Origin: Schoenoplectus triqueter
Lineage: Eukaryota > Streptophyta > Magnoliopsida > Poales > Cyperaceae
Assembly: GCA_964058805.1 (NCBI GenBank)
Contig: CAXKVV010000746.1
Coordinates: 1 to 29,631, forward strand
Direction: 5' to 3'
Length of the DNA stretch: 29,631 nt
A model generated the notes under the pieces. That model was not told the DNA's origin, made no database searches, and was given only the letters and a program-made list of their open reading frames with translations. The first letter of the stretch is position 1. Every line of letters begins with the position of its first letter. The position numbers and the translations under genes are program-made. Shown in pieces: positions 11,121-22,737 of this stretch.

Positions 11121-12272
11121 AGGAGACCCACTGATTGACTCTTTTGGATTAATGATACCCACAAATACACTTTATTGCTCTATACTAATTTTGAATATCG
11201 TTGCCTCTGAAGCAATGCTAATATGTGCACCAAACTATTGCATCACCAAAATGTATACGCAACTACTACGAAATACAAAATATAGACTTGACTATTTGTA
11301 TTTCGTACAATGTTTTGTCAAAAGAGTTGTGAGAATCTGTTTGAGGACATAATTGGATAACTAAAATATTCCCAAAGTTTTGACTTGTACTATTCACATA
11401 TATAATAATATATAAAATTAAATTCCACCGGTCACATGGGAAAAAAATTATTGAACCAATTTCATGACAGTTACATGTTGTAGGTTGTCCACTAATTTCA
11501 CGACATCTGCTTTTTATATATCGCGGTGGAAACTCTAAATATCTACATTTGGCCAGTGACAAAAAAAAAACACGTGGAGGATCGCAGATTTAAAATTCAA
11601 ATGATTTTTTTTTTATGAAAACGCATAACATTTCTCAAAAGAGAGCATAACATTTTTTGAAATCGCATGAATGTAAATACGAAATTGACAGTTGACCTGT
11701 TTTATGTATATAGAATTATAATTATATATAAAACTGTATAAAAGATAGATTATTATGAAAAAAAATTATTTTCATTTTAAGTGCACGTCATTTAAATTAT
11801 ATCTTAATATATTTGATATTTCGGTTTATGATGTTTAATAAATTCTTCATATAAAAATATAGGATAGAATAATTTATTTTTAGAGTTTTTTAATATTTAT
11901 TTTAATCTTTAAAAATGATGCACAAATATTCAATACATTAAAATTATTTTAAAGTTGATTTGATCAAATAATGAAGATAAATATTTAGAAAATTTAAAAA
12001 TGATTTTTTTTTGTATCCTCCAATATTTTTATATGAAAATTTTATTGAGCATCATAAATTGAAATTTTAGACTTGCTAAGAATTTGAGTCGTGTGCAATC
12101 AAATTACATTTACATCATAGCAAGATTACAACCACATTATAGTATGATTACACACACATATTAATCCATATAACTCATAATCCATCATCATAATATCTAG
12201 TAGTGAATTCACCATAGTTTATAATTTAATGAGTTAGTCTGCCATGATCTCTACCAACTACCATCATTTGTT
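11121..12272. other. Intergenic, no gene seen
   Basis: The region contains a 13-bp hairpin (TACGAAATACAAA at 11267-11279 with its complement at 11295-11307) and one ACACGTGG G-box-like word at about 11570. Otherwise it is AT-rich without recognisable coding content. Confidence 0.45.
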
Positions 12273-12280
12273 CATCAAAC

Positions 12281-12726
12281 TAGGGGCGGATGTAAAAAAG
12301 GCAAAGGAGACGGTTGTTTGAAAAATAGTAATTTTAGATATCATTTTCGGTAATTTATCCCCTCTGAAAATTTTTTCCTCCCCTAAATTATTTAATTACT
12401 TTTATTGAGAGAAAACAAATTAATATTATGAATAATTAAATAATTATGCAAAGATTTTAAAATATGAAGTTCCATAGAGAAAAATTTTCTTCATCAACTT
12501 AATTATTTATTATTTTGAGTTTTATTTTGTTGTTATTTTTAAAATATAAAAGGATATTATTTTGATAGTTTTTTATTGGGTAAAAATATATATTACATTA
12601 TTATTATTTTTATTTAGTACCCGATTAGTTAATGAGTTTGAACCCGATAAACAATGAGTTTGAACCCGATAAACTATTACAATCCGACAAATGTCCCTTC
12701 TGACCAAAATTTTATATCCGCCCCTA
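12281..12726. mobile_element. hAT MITE, copy A, with exact 8-bp target duplication
   Basis: Terminal inverted repeats TAGGGGCGGATGTAAAA and the complement of TTTTATATCCGCCCCTA differ at one position. CATCAAAC is duplicated on both sides (12273-12280 and 12727-12734), the 8-bp signature of hAT transposition. The interior is AT-rich and non-coding, so the element would need transposase in trans. A 22-bp unit, AATGAGTTTGAACCCGATAA plus AC, is tandemly doubled at 12631-12674, a copy-specific change. It is about 85% alike by eye to copy B over the shared core. Confidence 0.85.
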
Positions 12727-12734
12727 CATCAAAC

Positions 12735-13580
12735 AATGATATTTTAACCGAATCAATCTTAACTGTTTAATAACATAAAATGGATCCATTTAAAATCATA
12801 TTATTATTATTATATTATATTTTTCTCTGATTCGATCCATTTAAAATCATATTAACATTTCATTGACCCGATTAAATCTGAAAAAAATAATTAAACATTA
12901 ATTATTTATATATATATTTTAAATAACTTAATATTAATTAATATATAATTAATCTAATTAGTATATATAAGTTTTAATTAGCATTAAATTATAATATAAA
13001 TTTAAAAAATATAATTAAACATGGCAGATTAGGTGGACCTGTATTGATCCGACCCATGATCAGGGGCGGACCCAAGATTATGCAGGAGGGGGCACGTGCC
13101 CCCCTGGATTTTGAAAAATAATGCTTTTCGGTAATGTTTTCGGCACGTGCCCCCCTGAAAATTTTTTTTGCCCCCCGTGAATTGTCTGGTTATTTTTATT
13201 GAGAAAAAAATATTTAATACCGTGCATAATGAAATAATTATGCAAAGATATCAAAATATAAAGTTCCTTAGTCGAAAATTTTCTTCGTCAACTTGATTAT
13301 CTATTACTTTGAGCTTTATTTTATTATTATTTTAATATATAAAATGTTATTATTTAATAAAAAAATTATTAGTTAAGTATATATATTAAATTATTAATTT
13401 TTTTTATTTAGTACCCGATTAGTTAATGGGTTTGAACCTGATAAGCCATTACAATCCGATAATTGCCCCCCTAATCAAAATCCTAGATCCGTCACTGCCC
13501 ATGATGTATAAATTTTTTTGGATTCATATCCGATTAATTTATTCCCATATTATTTCAGATTGAGTCGGATTCGGACAAAT
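12735..13580. mobile_element. Older AT-rich element, interrupted by hAT MITE copy B
   Basis: The AT-rich core at about 12895-13020 aligns by eye with the core of the element at 5012-5450: both have ATTATTTAT, TTAATATATAATTAAT, TTTTAATTAG and AAAAAATATAATTAA in that order. It is flanked by the same GATCCGA-type words. The copy continues after 13505 with GATTCATATCCGATTAAT. Outer limits are approximate because the ends have decayed. Confidence 0.5.
13061..13497. mobile_element. hAT MITE, copy B, nested, with exact 8-bp target duplication
   Basis: Left end CAGGGGCGGACCCAAGATT pairs with the complement of the right end, CAGTGACGGATCTAGGATT. CCCATGAT is duplicated exactly at 13053-13060 and 13498-13505. 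It carries the perfect palindrome GGGGGCACGTGCCCCC (13088-13103), with a second GCACGTGC nearby. It shares long stretches with copy A, for example ATAATTATGCAAAGAT and GTACCCGATTAGTTAATG. It has no coding capacity. Confidence 0.87.
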
Positions 13581-14393
13581 CAAATTTGGACACACCAGAC
13601 ACCAACTAACTGATACAAATTGAATTTCACACCGAAATATAAATAATTCAATTTTAACCATCTTCATATTTAAATAACCCAATTAAGTATTTATATTAAA
13701 ATATTGTATAGTGCCAAATTTTACAATTTTCAGAATTCTTTATTATTTTTGAAGTACTATCATTTTGGACATACAAAATATTGGAATATATTATTTTGGA
13801 GAACCGATCATCTTTAAAAAAAACAATTCACAATAGTTAAGAAATTATAAAAAGGTAAAGTTAGAATTCTACAATATTTTTGTATATTGAATTTGTTGAG
13901 TCACTTAATTAGTTTGATATTTTCAATGTAAAATGTTAGAATTTGAATTGTTTGTATTTCGATCAGAATTTGAATTTGAATATTTTTACTCACTCATAAA
14001 ACGTTAATTACCACTAGTAATCATCCAAATTAAAAAATCGAACAAATCTATTCTCGGCCGTACACATACTCCAAGCGCTTGAACTTGTTGTTATAGTCTC
14101 GCCAGTGGCCGCTGATACCATCAAATTCAATCCCATTTCTGACTCCGGTGTTCAAGGGGGAGAAGGACTGTCTTGGTCGCATTCTCTCGTCGGAGATGTG
14201 GCGGAAAGAAGCTTACACTATGCTCCAGAAAACCCGGATACAAGAGAGAGAAAGAGAAGGAATGAAAGAAAAATTAAAAAGTAAAGTTTTATACTCCATT
14301 TCGGAGAGTAAAAAAATAATTATATTTCTATAGAGTGTTTTATCTCCTCTACTATTTTTCTCTGTAAATTTTAAAGTTCTGAAGTAAATTGAT
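13581..14393. other. Intergenic; one protein-like open frame of uncertain meaning
   Basis: Most of the stretch is AT-rich and empty. From about 14048 to 14216 the minus strand has an ATG-less open frame ending ...KRLEYVYGRE* with a balanced, protein-like composition. The plus strand across the same bases is also open. I recognise no family, so it is not called a gene. Confidence 0.3.
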
Positions 14394-14420
14394 TTGGTCA
14401 GATTCGATCACCCTTCTTTT

Positions 14421-14444
14421 CCTTTCCCTTTCCCTTTCCCTTTC
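14421..14444 (+). repeat. (CCTTTC)4 microsatellite
   Basis: A pyrimidine-only hexamer repeat, about four units, in a longer CT-rich stretch (14411-14463). Confidence 0.85.
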
Positions 14445-14585
14445 TTTGATTCCCTTCTTTTCCTTATAGAGTGTTGTTATAAGTTAGAAGCAGCCGTCGG
14501 TGGATATCTAGGATTTCTCATCCGCTCCCATCTACGGAGGAGAGAGAGGAGCTGTCATTTTACGATTTTATTTTTTTCAGCGTAG

Positions 14586-16600
14586 ATCAAAGCTGCACTA
14601 GTCTTAAGGCCATTTCTGAATTAAACGATCCAGATTTCGTGCGCACAATCGAACGGTTTCCATTAATGGGTACCCACTCCGCTCCCGTATTTATGACGTA
14701 TTTGGTAATTTTATGGCCCTTTATAACTAACTGTATTTTTGAATTTTGATAACATTATTTAGTTGTCAATCAAACGCCTTGTTTCATAAATAAAGCCCAC
14801 GAGTCGACGACCCGAATTTCTTAGGACTGTAAGTATAGTATAGAAAAAGATTGTCTATATTGGTTAGGCTTTTGTTTTTATTATTAAAGGGATGCATGTC
14901 ATTCGTTGGGTTTGTCTCATTCATTGAAGCATGGCATTTAATTTTTCCAATCGTCATATATTAGAGACTGCTCCCACTGTTAGTATAATAAGCCTATATA
15001 ATGTGCTAACTAACAATTATAGTTGCGATCAATTAACTAGTAAGACAATTAAATTAAGCACATATAAAATGACCGACAGAAAAATGTTTGTTGGAGATAT
15101 GTTGCTGACATTTTTTTTAGGATTTAGAACGACTTGGTATGATGACATCTCCGCTGCTATATAAATTTTTTGATATCAGCTGTGGATAGGGCATGTAAAT
15201 AAACTCGGAACTTACACGAAATTTATGTGAAACTAGAGCTATAATTTGAATTTCGATCCTCAACTAATTAATTAAAAAAATAATAAAATTTAGCACTAAA
15301 GAAAATTTAGAAGTAATTTTTAAACTTTAAAGTTGATATAATAATATATATAATTTATTATAAATAATATAATTAAATATATGATAATTCACGAAAGATC
15401 ATAAAACAGTTGGGTTATTTTAAGTATTCAATATCACCTTATTTATATTACACACATGCTCATAAAAAATAGATCATTTTAAGAATTAAATTTTACCAAA
15501 GCATATTACACACATTAATTTAAATGTGGAGAGAAAAAAAATATGAATTATTAGTTTTAAGTAAATGAAAAGATTTTGAAAAAAAAAACAATGATTTTTT
15601 TTATGGTGTGTCATGATAGTGAGAGCTAGAAGAGTTAATCATGTTTACGGAGTATAATTAACTCAACTTTTTCAACAAAGTTCTGAGTCCAATCAAATGA
15701 AAATCATTTTTGGCATGCTGGAACTTAACTATAATTATCATAAAAGGAATAAATTTTGCTGCTCTCCAAATTCTTCCTGATCGAACGGTCCTCTTTTGAT
15801 TTCATGCTAGTTTGCTCCTCCTTGATGCTTTTCAACTGATGGATCAGAATAATAGAATTCTGCTATTCTATTTGGAAACGGCGAATTTTTATTAAAAAAA
15901 TTAAGAGACACGTTCTATGTAACAAAAATGTCATAATCTCACTATCTGCTCTCTCTTTTCCACCCCAAACTTGGAATAAATAGACAATAAAAGTACATGA
16001 TTTATTAGAAATCGATCATCTTAATAATTTAATAGCTAGCTAGAGCAACATCACGGGCCCAAAAAAAAAAATCTTTATAGATATTTAAAGTAGAAAGGCC
16101 TGCTCTCCATATTTATATATTAAAAAGTATAAAAAATTTACACAACTTAAAAATGACATTAAGTAAAGAGGAAGATTTTACTGGAACTAATTTTGTGTAA
16201 CAGAATATGCCATTAACTTACTTTTCAATTTATATTTTAATATTTGTAATCAAATTTGAAATCCAAATTGTTAATCTGGTTAATTTTCATGGTAGATATA
16301 CATTTGTAAATTTTCAAAATTGTTGAAGCTCATTTTATACTAGATGTACATTAATAAATTTAATTAACTATGATTGATTAATTTGTATGTATTCATTTTG
16401 TTATCATTTGATTTAATATAAAATGAGCTTCAAAAATCATAAAATTCGAGTAAACATCTGATACGAAAATTAACAAGAACAATGGTTCATATTTTAAATT
16501 TGAGTTTCAAATTTTAAATATAAATTATAAAATAAATTGATATCGTTTTATAGCACATAAAATTAATGGCATAACAGACCGTCCTCATAACCAATTCACC
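14586..16600. other. Intergenic, no gene seen
   Basis: This AT-rich sequence has scattered short open frames without motifs. I found no tRNA, rRNA, bounded transposon or tandem array here. Confidence 0.4.
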
Positions 16601-16607
16601 ATACTTC

Positions 16608-17060
16608 TTACTTTTTTTTTATCAAAAATATGAAGGCGCAAATTTCATTAAAGTACAAAAGTTACTTAAATCACAAGTAGATAATCCATTATATTACAGA
16701 CTATTTAAGAAAATAGAAAATACAAAAAAAACAAAATAAGAACTATGTTTTGAACCATTGTTTGAACTCAAAAAGTACCTCTCTTACAAAGTGCAAGGTG
16801 CGTTTTTCCTTGTTCTCTGAAGATTCTTGCGCACCTCTTCAAATTATGAAACAAGTAGCTAGTTCCGGCCCTCCTCCATTGTGTATCTTCTAGCTCATCC
16901 GGTCAACTTAATGTCTCCTCTTCGATATTTATTGGAAGGCCGCACGTCTCTGAATCTCATCATGTATATATTCTCTTATTTATTTAATTCTTTTGCTCTC
17001 CATAAAAAGATGATATGGACTTCCTTCTTCTGCAAAGAACATATAATATATGCTTGAAAT
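16608..17060 (-). pseudogene. Possible LINE (L1-type) 3' relic, antisense
   Basis: A poly(T) run near 16610-16620 is followed by sequence whose complement reads as a typical AT-rich LINE 3' end running into a poly(A) tail (TTTGCGCCTTCATATTTTTG). Upstream on the minus strand, at about 17030, a fragment reading FFAEEGSPYHLFMESKR loosely resembles the zinc-finger/RT C-terminal region of plant LINEs. Frames are broken and no target duplication was found. It could instead be some other processed relic. Confidence 0.3.
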
Positions 17061-17378
17061 TTGCCAACCTTTTTTCTCTAAATTCTAAATAGTTAATATA
17101 GAGTTCCTTAACATCAACCAAGCAAAAATCACAGTTTTTTTATATAATTATTATAATAATCATATTATTAATAATAACACTGATAAAAGAAAATTTTTAA
17201 ATCTACGAATGATAGCGCGCCGCTGCCTGTGGTGTGGAGCAAATACGTCACTAACAATGACACACACCACCGACAATGACACTTTTTACTTAGAACGCCA
17301 ATACCAATAACGTCTTTGATCACTATAAATATATCCATGCCGATGAAGGAAACTAATCACAATAAATACATCCATCAC

Positions 17379-17386
17379 TATAAATA
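17379..17386 (+). promoter_or_regulatory. TATA box of the decayed MULE gene
   Basis: TATAAATA lies about 73 bp before the presumed ATG at 17452, followed by a CT/CA-rich leader (CTCACAAACACTCTCTCTC). A second TATAAATA sits at 17324-17331, and CCGATGAAGGAAA is repeated at about 17340 and 17480. This suggests a local duplication. Confidence 0.4.
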
Positions 17387-17451
17387 CTCATCTCACAAAC
17401 ACTCTCTCTCACAAACTTATCAAATATCTAAAATTTTCATATTTTTTCCAA

Positions 17452-18694
17452 ATGATATCGGATTTAAATTTTCATCCTGCCGATGAAGGAAATTACACCG
17501 CGGAAGAACCGAGCGGTAGTAGCTTTTTGGCCGGAATATTTCTAAACTACGGTCAAACCAATTCCTATCTAAATCAGGATTAAAATACAATATCTAATTT
17601 TAATCAAGACAGATATTATACAAACTGTCCATATGATAGTAGCATTTATCCATATCCATATGTTTACAGTAACAATATAATTTATTAACAATCGAACCCA
17701 ACAGTGCAACCATGTCATACCTATAATTTTTTTGACGATAGCAGTAGTACTTATGAAGAATCAAATTTTGAAGATAACTATGATAATTTAGGTGATGATG
17801 TTAACTTAAACGTTTTCGACGGTAATTTGAGTCTTGGTAGGACCGAAGAGAAAAGTATTATTGGTGGCAGTAGTAATGTTGATCCAACGATAATGGAATT
17901 AAATGATGATCAGGATGAGCAAGATGATCGTGGTCCGTATTATTAGAGTGAAGTAGAAACAGAAGAAGATTACACTAAGCAGTTTGATATTTCAAATGAT
18001 AAATTTGAAAATGAGGAAATTCATAATTGCGATACCACATTATTAGTTACCGGACGAATCGAGAGGAAATATTTCATAGAAGCGTTGAATAAATTTGAGA
18101 TGTTTGACCATTTTGGTGCAAATGAGGCCCGATTATGACCTGATGATGAGTTAGCTGAAAATAGAATATTTGTATCTAAATGTTGGGTACAAAAAAGTTA
18201 TAAAATATAACATATTATGAAATACAAAGAAGATAGTTGCCCTTGAAGATTATACGTTAGACCTTAAGAGGGCTCGACCACATGGAGGATTATGATAAAT
18301 AAAACCCCCCACAATTATAGAAGACTATTAGGAGACCGCAAACACTTATAACTCATATCTAATTTGATTGCAAGATGTGTTCGATAATATTTAAAAAAGA
18401 TCCCTCTCTAAACAGTGCAACAAATCAATATGCTTATAGAATCGAGATATCCTAGTACGGCACCAACGTACTATAAACTTCAGTGTGGTCGAGAAAGAGC
18501 AATCGAATAATTATTTGGCACTTGAGAAGGGTCATATACATTGTTCCCCACAAATATTAGGGGCGATTGCTCGGATTACTCCAGGTATAAAATATAAAAT
18601 ATTATCGTGTGATACTTCGGATGACAATGTAAAAATATTTAAATCCATAGCTTGGACTTATAGATCATGTATTACAGTGTTTAAACATTTATAA
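17452..18694 (+). pseudogene. Mutator-like (MULE/MuDR) transposase, N-terminal half, decayed
   Basis: From the ATG at 17452 a single frame runs for about 1.05 kb with stops at 17581, 17686, 17944, 18136, 18208, 18244, 18265, 18349, 18385, 18409, 18508 and 18523. An acidic, Ser/Asp/Asn-rich N-terminus comes first. The MuDR-type domain follows: FVSKCWVQKSYKI, then CP*RLYVRP where the family has CPWRL, then WRIM and the region corresponding to LIARCVRQYLKKDPS. Next come PTYYKLQCGRERAIE and, after a frameshift near 18550, LGAIARITPG and IAWTYRSCITVFKHL. The last motif matches the family's FWAFxPCIxGFKHC, immediately before the first catalytic Asp. The DDE and SWIM parts are absent, so it cannot encode active transposase. 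No terminal inverted repeats were identified. Confidence 0.7.
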
Positions 18695-18699
18695 GGTTG

Positions 18700-19290
18700 C
18701 TTAGGAATAATATAGTTTCAATTTAAATTTTGAGAGATTTAACATTGTTTTGACTCAAATAATTAATATACAGTATTTTCATGCAATTGTTTTTCATTTT
18801 TGATTACATACATGATTTTTCCTTTATTTTATCCTCTATTTTGTTGAGAAAACTAATACATACGACCCATATACATATGTATACGTGCCATATGAAGTAA
18901 TCATTGGCTCATAGAGACGTCCTTTCTGCCACCCTTCTCACCCAACCAACCTTCTCCCATTTAATTCGAAAACTACCCCTCCTCTCAACCCATCTCTCAC
19001 ACTCTTCTCACTTTGTTGTTGAGCCACATTGCCGCCTCTAAGGCCCATGTGAGACCCTATACGGTCTGTGTGCCCTCTGTTCGAGCAACACTGAATGAGA
19101 TAAAGTGCGATCAAGATGAGACAAAGGCCACAATCACACCGACGAAGTGATAAATCGGTAAATTGGTAAGTCCCTTGGCTCACACCCATTCGGTTTTGGC
19201 TTACATGCACATTATCTTTCTAATTATTTGAAATACCAACCAAAACCAGTGGTTCTTGCACTAAAATAGAAAGCATACGAATCATGTACT
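18700..19290. other. Repeat-derived spacer, no gene
   Basis: This lies between the MULE relic and the Gypsy-type relic. It contains a CATACGACCCATATAC-type palindromic word (about 18859-18895) related to one in the probable LTR at 21.9 kb. Its open frames show no known domain. Confidence 0.35.
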
Positions 19291-22200
19291 ACTCCATACG
19301 GCCCGTATACTATTAAAATCGACACGAAAAAAGTCAGATCAAATACCTCAGTATAATACTCGATCTACAAACACCAGGAGAGAACTAGACACTAGTACCG
19401 AGGAATCAATCGACTGAGATGTGATTGAGGATGACCTATAGAGGAGAGATGACCAGAGAGGATACCTTTGAGATGATCTTCGGGAGAGGAGTTGGACACC
19501 AGAAGGAGTTCAAGTCGAAACTCATCATCCACCTAGTGTTTCATTGTATTCAGAAGATCATGTACCACACAATTTATACGAAAGGTGACTCCACCATTCG
19601 GGTCACCCACGAGGATATCTAGTTGATAAATACCATGCCCCCCCAGACCATGTGTTATAGCGGCAAGACCTGATACTGTACATGGTACACCACTAGCTTG
19701 GGCTCTGCACAAATCTCAAGTCCACCGACATGATCACCATGAGATTTTATGTGATATGCATTGGTCACAAGTTAGGTCTCCAGTTTGATGGAGATGATCT
19801 CTGCTAGGAGCCACCCAACATTGATGATAAAGCCCTCTGTGCCTCACACTTCATCAAGATTTTCAGACGATTATCTAGCCATGGGCTGAGATACTTCTGA
19901 AACTTCATAAACATGTCGAAGCGTGAACTACCGATTAATTCTTTCATCTCCCTTAGGGACGATCACACCTTACATCTTTTATACCGCCGGCAGATACTTA
20001 CATAGAGGATGTCCCGAGTTCCTCTACTCAGCCACCTCCTAGATCTTCACACAGAACACATGATCCCTCCTCTAGCTCTTTTGTGCCTGACCTGTATATG
20101 CAGAATATTTTACATCATTTATAGAGGATCAGCCTATGCTAGTAAGAAGATTGGGAATACTACAATGGCCGATTTGACGTTATCGATGACATGCTCGACT
20201 CTCTCAGCATCGACATCGACTCTCGCCACTCAGGGATATAGATGCAGGGTGCCCAAATAGATTCATACATCACCCAAATGGCAGAGTATGGTGCATAGTT
20301 CGACTAGTGGGAGAGAACATGAACATATTAGTTTTTGGACGGTGACCCTTCAGTCGAGCTTAGTCAGGGCCCACCTCCACGATTTGCATCCTTATTCCCA
20401 CTTTCTTATTTTTCTTTACCTTAGATCTCGTGCATTGAGGACGATACATGGATTAGCAGGGGATAGAGACACTTTTGTAGTTATGATCTTTTAAGATTTT
20501 TGTATCGATATATCTTATCTAGTTTACCATGACTTTTTGGTTGATTTCTGGTTATCTGAGTATGGGCGAGATGCCTTTTTTATAGTTATGATGGCTGCGG
20601 CGGTACCTTTTTCCTTTTTTTTTTTTTCTCTTTTCCTTCTATTTTTGTATTTTCTTTTTCATCTTTAGAACATATAGTATGCATGTTATGATTGCATTCA
20701 TGTATGATTTAAGGATATGTGATGGATTATGATTATTTTATATTAGTTCGATTTGATTATCATAACCCTATGAACTCGTGTGCTGAGATTAGTGGTTAAA
20801 TCTGTAGCGTCTAGTCCCTTAAATAACATCAATTTTTAGAATATAGGATATGAACCAAGTGCTTAATAATATTTTGATATGTCTAGTGCTTAAATTGATT
20901 TTATCTCTGAATAAAAGGATTGACATGCCCACATGTCCAGTATGCATTGTTTGTTAGGGTTATTCAGTATTTGAAAGAGTTTAAACATTAAGGATCTCGT
21001 CTCTACAATTAAAATCAACCATAAAAATCCAACACAAATAAATAAAAAATAAAAAAATATACAAATATTTTGCTTACCAAAAATTTAAGAACTAAGTTAT
21101 TGACACTCCACTGACTACTTGCTGAGTTATGAGTAAATATATACAATATACATCTTGAACAAACTAGGTAAAACAAGCCACTGTGTATTATTTCAGTGCA
21201 AGATAAAGACATGATCACTCAAATTTAAATCATCTTTAATAATAAAAAAATAGACTTTTATATTTTGGTTTTGATCGTAGAGGTGGGAACTAGTTGTTGA
21301 ACCTACGAGGTCTAGATAGTCTTAACATGCAAGACAGTTTGACTAAATCATGATATCTATTCTTTTAGTCACAAATATTTTTTTTAGATATGCCATGATG
21401 AGATAGGATCCTAGGTTCCAAGGTTGGGTTGTCTCTGGCTAGAGAGTTGCTCGATTTAACTTAACTGCATTCTAACCATATCTTGTGGGGTTGAAGAAGG
21501 ATAATCACAACCAATCTCATTTGACCTGAATGATTAATTTTCTAATTTCATTAGATTTCGGGAGTCTAGATCTAAATTTAGGTATGATTTACACTGCTAG
21601 GACTAGAGTTTTGCTTGAGGACGAGTAAGATTCTAGCTTGAGAGAATTTGATGTCATGCATATATATATATATTGACCCCTGATTGTGTCTAAAATTAAG
21701 ATTAAACTTCCAATCTCATATTTAATTTTACTGCATTGCATATTTATTTTATTTAGATTTATTTTTGTCTTAGTCAGTTTTATATTTTAAGAACTTTATG
21801 CTAAGGAGCTAAGGAATCAAAGCCCGTATGATAAGAGTTTTCATATCGATTGGGGCATCATGGGATTCAACACGATCATAATAGCCATTTGCCATCAAAA
21901 ATAGGGTATACGGTCCATATGAAATGTCATATGGGCCGTATGGAGCAATTTTGAAAAAACAGAAAAGAAAAGGCAACGACTTAATCACTCGATTTGCTTC
22001 CAATCTAGCTGAGCTCCTCCTATTTATTCTGCCTTTCAACAGCCCTAGACAGCTCTTAACACCCCTTATTTACCTCCACCTCAAACCCTAGCCTCCATCT
22101 CCATATTCAAGGTGATTTGAGAGATCGAAAGCTCAAACACTCTAGAGAAGACAAAGGCTGAGCGAGAGACTAGCACAGGAGCAACATCAAGAGTTTGAAT

Positions 22201-22380
22201 CATCTTCATTTATTGTATCTCTGTTGTTTATGTTAACTTTTATTATAATATTTTTTCTTCTTACTTTTTATATCTTTATCGCTTTATTACATGTCACTAT
22301 GAGCGGCTAAATACTTTAGTTCTTAGGAGTTGGGATGTAAAATTTGGATTATGATTTTTTATTAGATGTTCTTGTGCGAC
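19291..22380 (+). mobile_element. Degraded 3' part of a Ty3/Gypsy (Athila/Tat-like) LTR retrotransposon
   Basis: At 19425-20260, broken frames resemble the plant-transposon ORF found downstream of pol in Athila/Tat elements: FKSKLIIHLVFHCIQKIMYH, then GDSTIRVTHEDI followed by a stop and LINTMPP. At about 20431 comes GCATTGAGGACGATACATGG, and at about 21613 TTGCTTGAGGACGAGTAAGA followed by AGCTTGAGAGAATTTGATG. Phrases of the type GAGGACAA...AAGTTTGGGGG mark the region just before the 3' LTR in this lineage. A probable LTR follows from about 21650, with ACTATGAGCGGCTAAATACT near 22297. No intact gag or pol is present, and the 5' LTR was not found. Confidence 0.5.
21650..22380 (+). repeat. Probable 3' LTR of the Gypsy-like relic (limits approximate)
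   Basis: It starts with TGATGTCATGCATAT directly after the purine-rich, degenerate polypurine-tract-like AGCTTGAGAGAATT. Inside are a hairpin (21909-21940), CTATTTATTCTGCC as a possible transcription-start region, and the CTATGAGCGGCTAAATACTT stretch common in Tat-lineage LTRs. The right end is not secure. Confidence 0.4.
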
Positions 22381-22737
22381 CCTTTTTCGCGCGCGCCTCA
22401 CCGCCGCTCGTGGCGATGGGATGCGGAAGAAGGACACGAAGATCCCTTCTGAACGTGCATTTATTTAACGCCGGTTAATTCCACCGTTTAGACTCATTGG
22501 AATGCACATTTAGGAGATTTTTTAGTGATTGTAAGTACTTGTAGATTTTGATGGGCGCAAGCCCCCACCGTTAATTACCCTAGGCTGTTAACCTCGAGAC
22601 ACCTCTGGATCTTGAAAGGGGGAAACAAATAGTATAACTAAAATATGATCAAGTGGTCATGTGCTTCGGTGATCGAGATCACTGAAGCGCCCTGGACTTA
22701 CTGACAGGTTAGTCCAGTGAGATAGGGTGGTGAAAAA

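Noticed and set aside
11089..11562. Overlapping open frames of 87 and 98 codons on opposite strands
   Set aside because: They overlap the CACTA-like repeat edge and a hairpin and show no protein motifs.
18938..19210. Minus-strand 90-codon open frame
   Set aside because: It has no recognisable domain, lies in repeat-derived DNA and has no splice or promoter context. It is likely chance.
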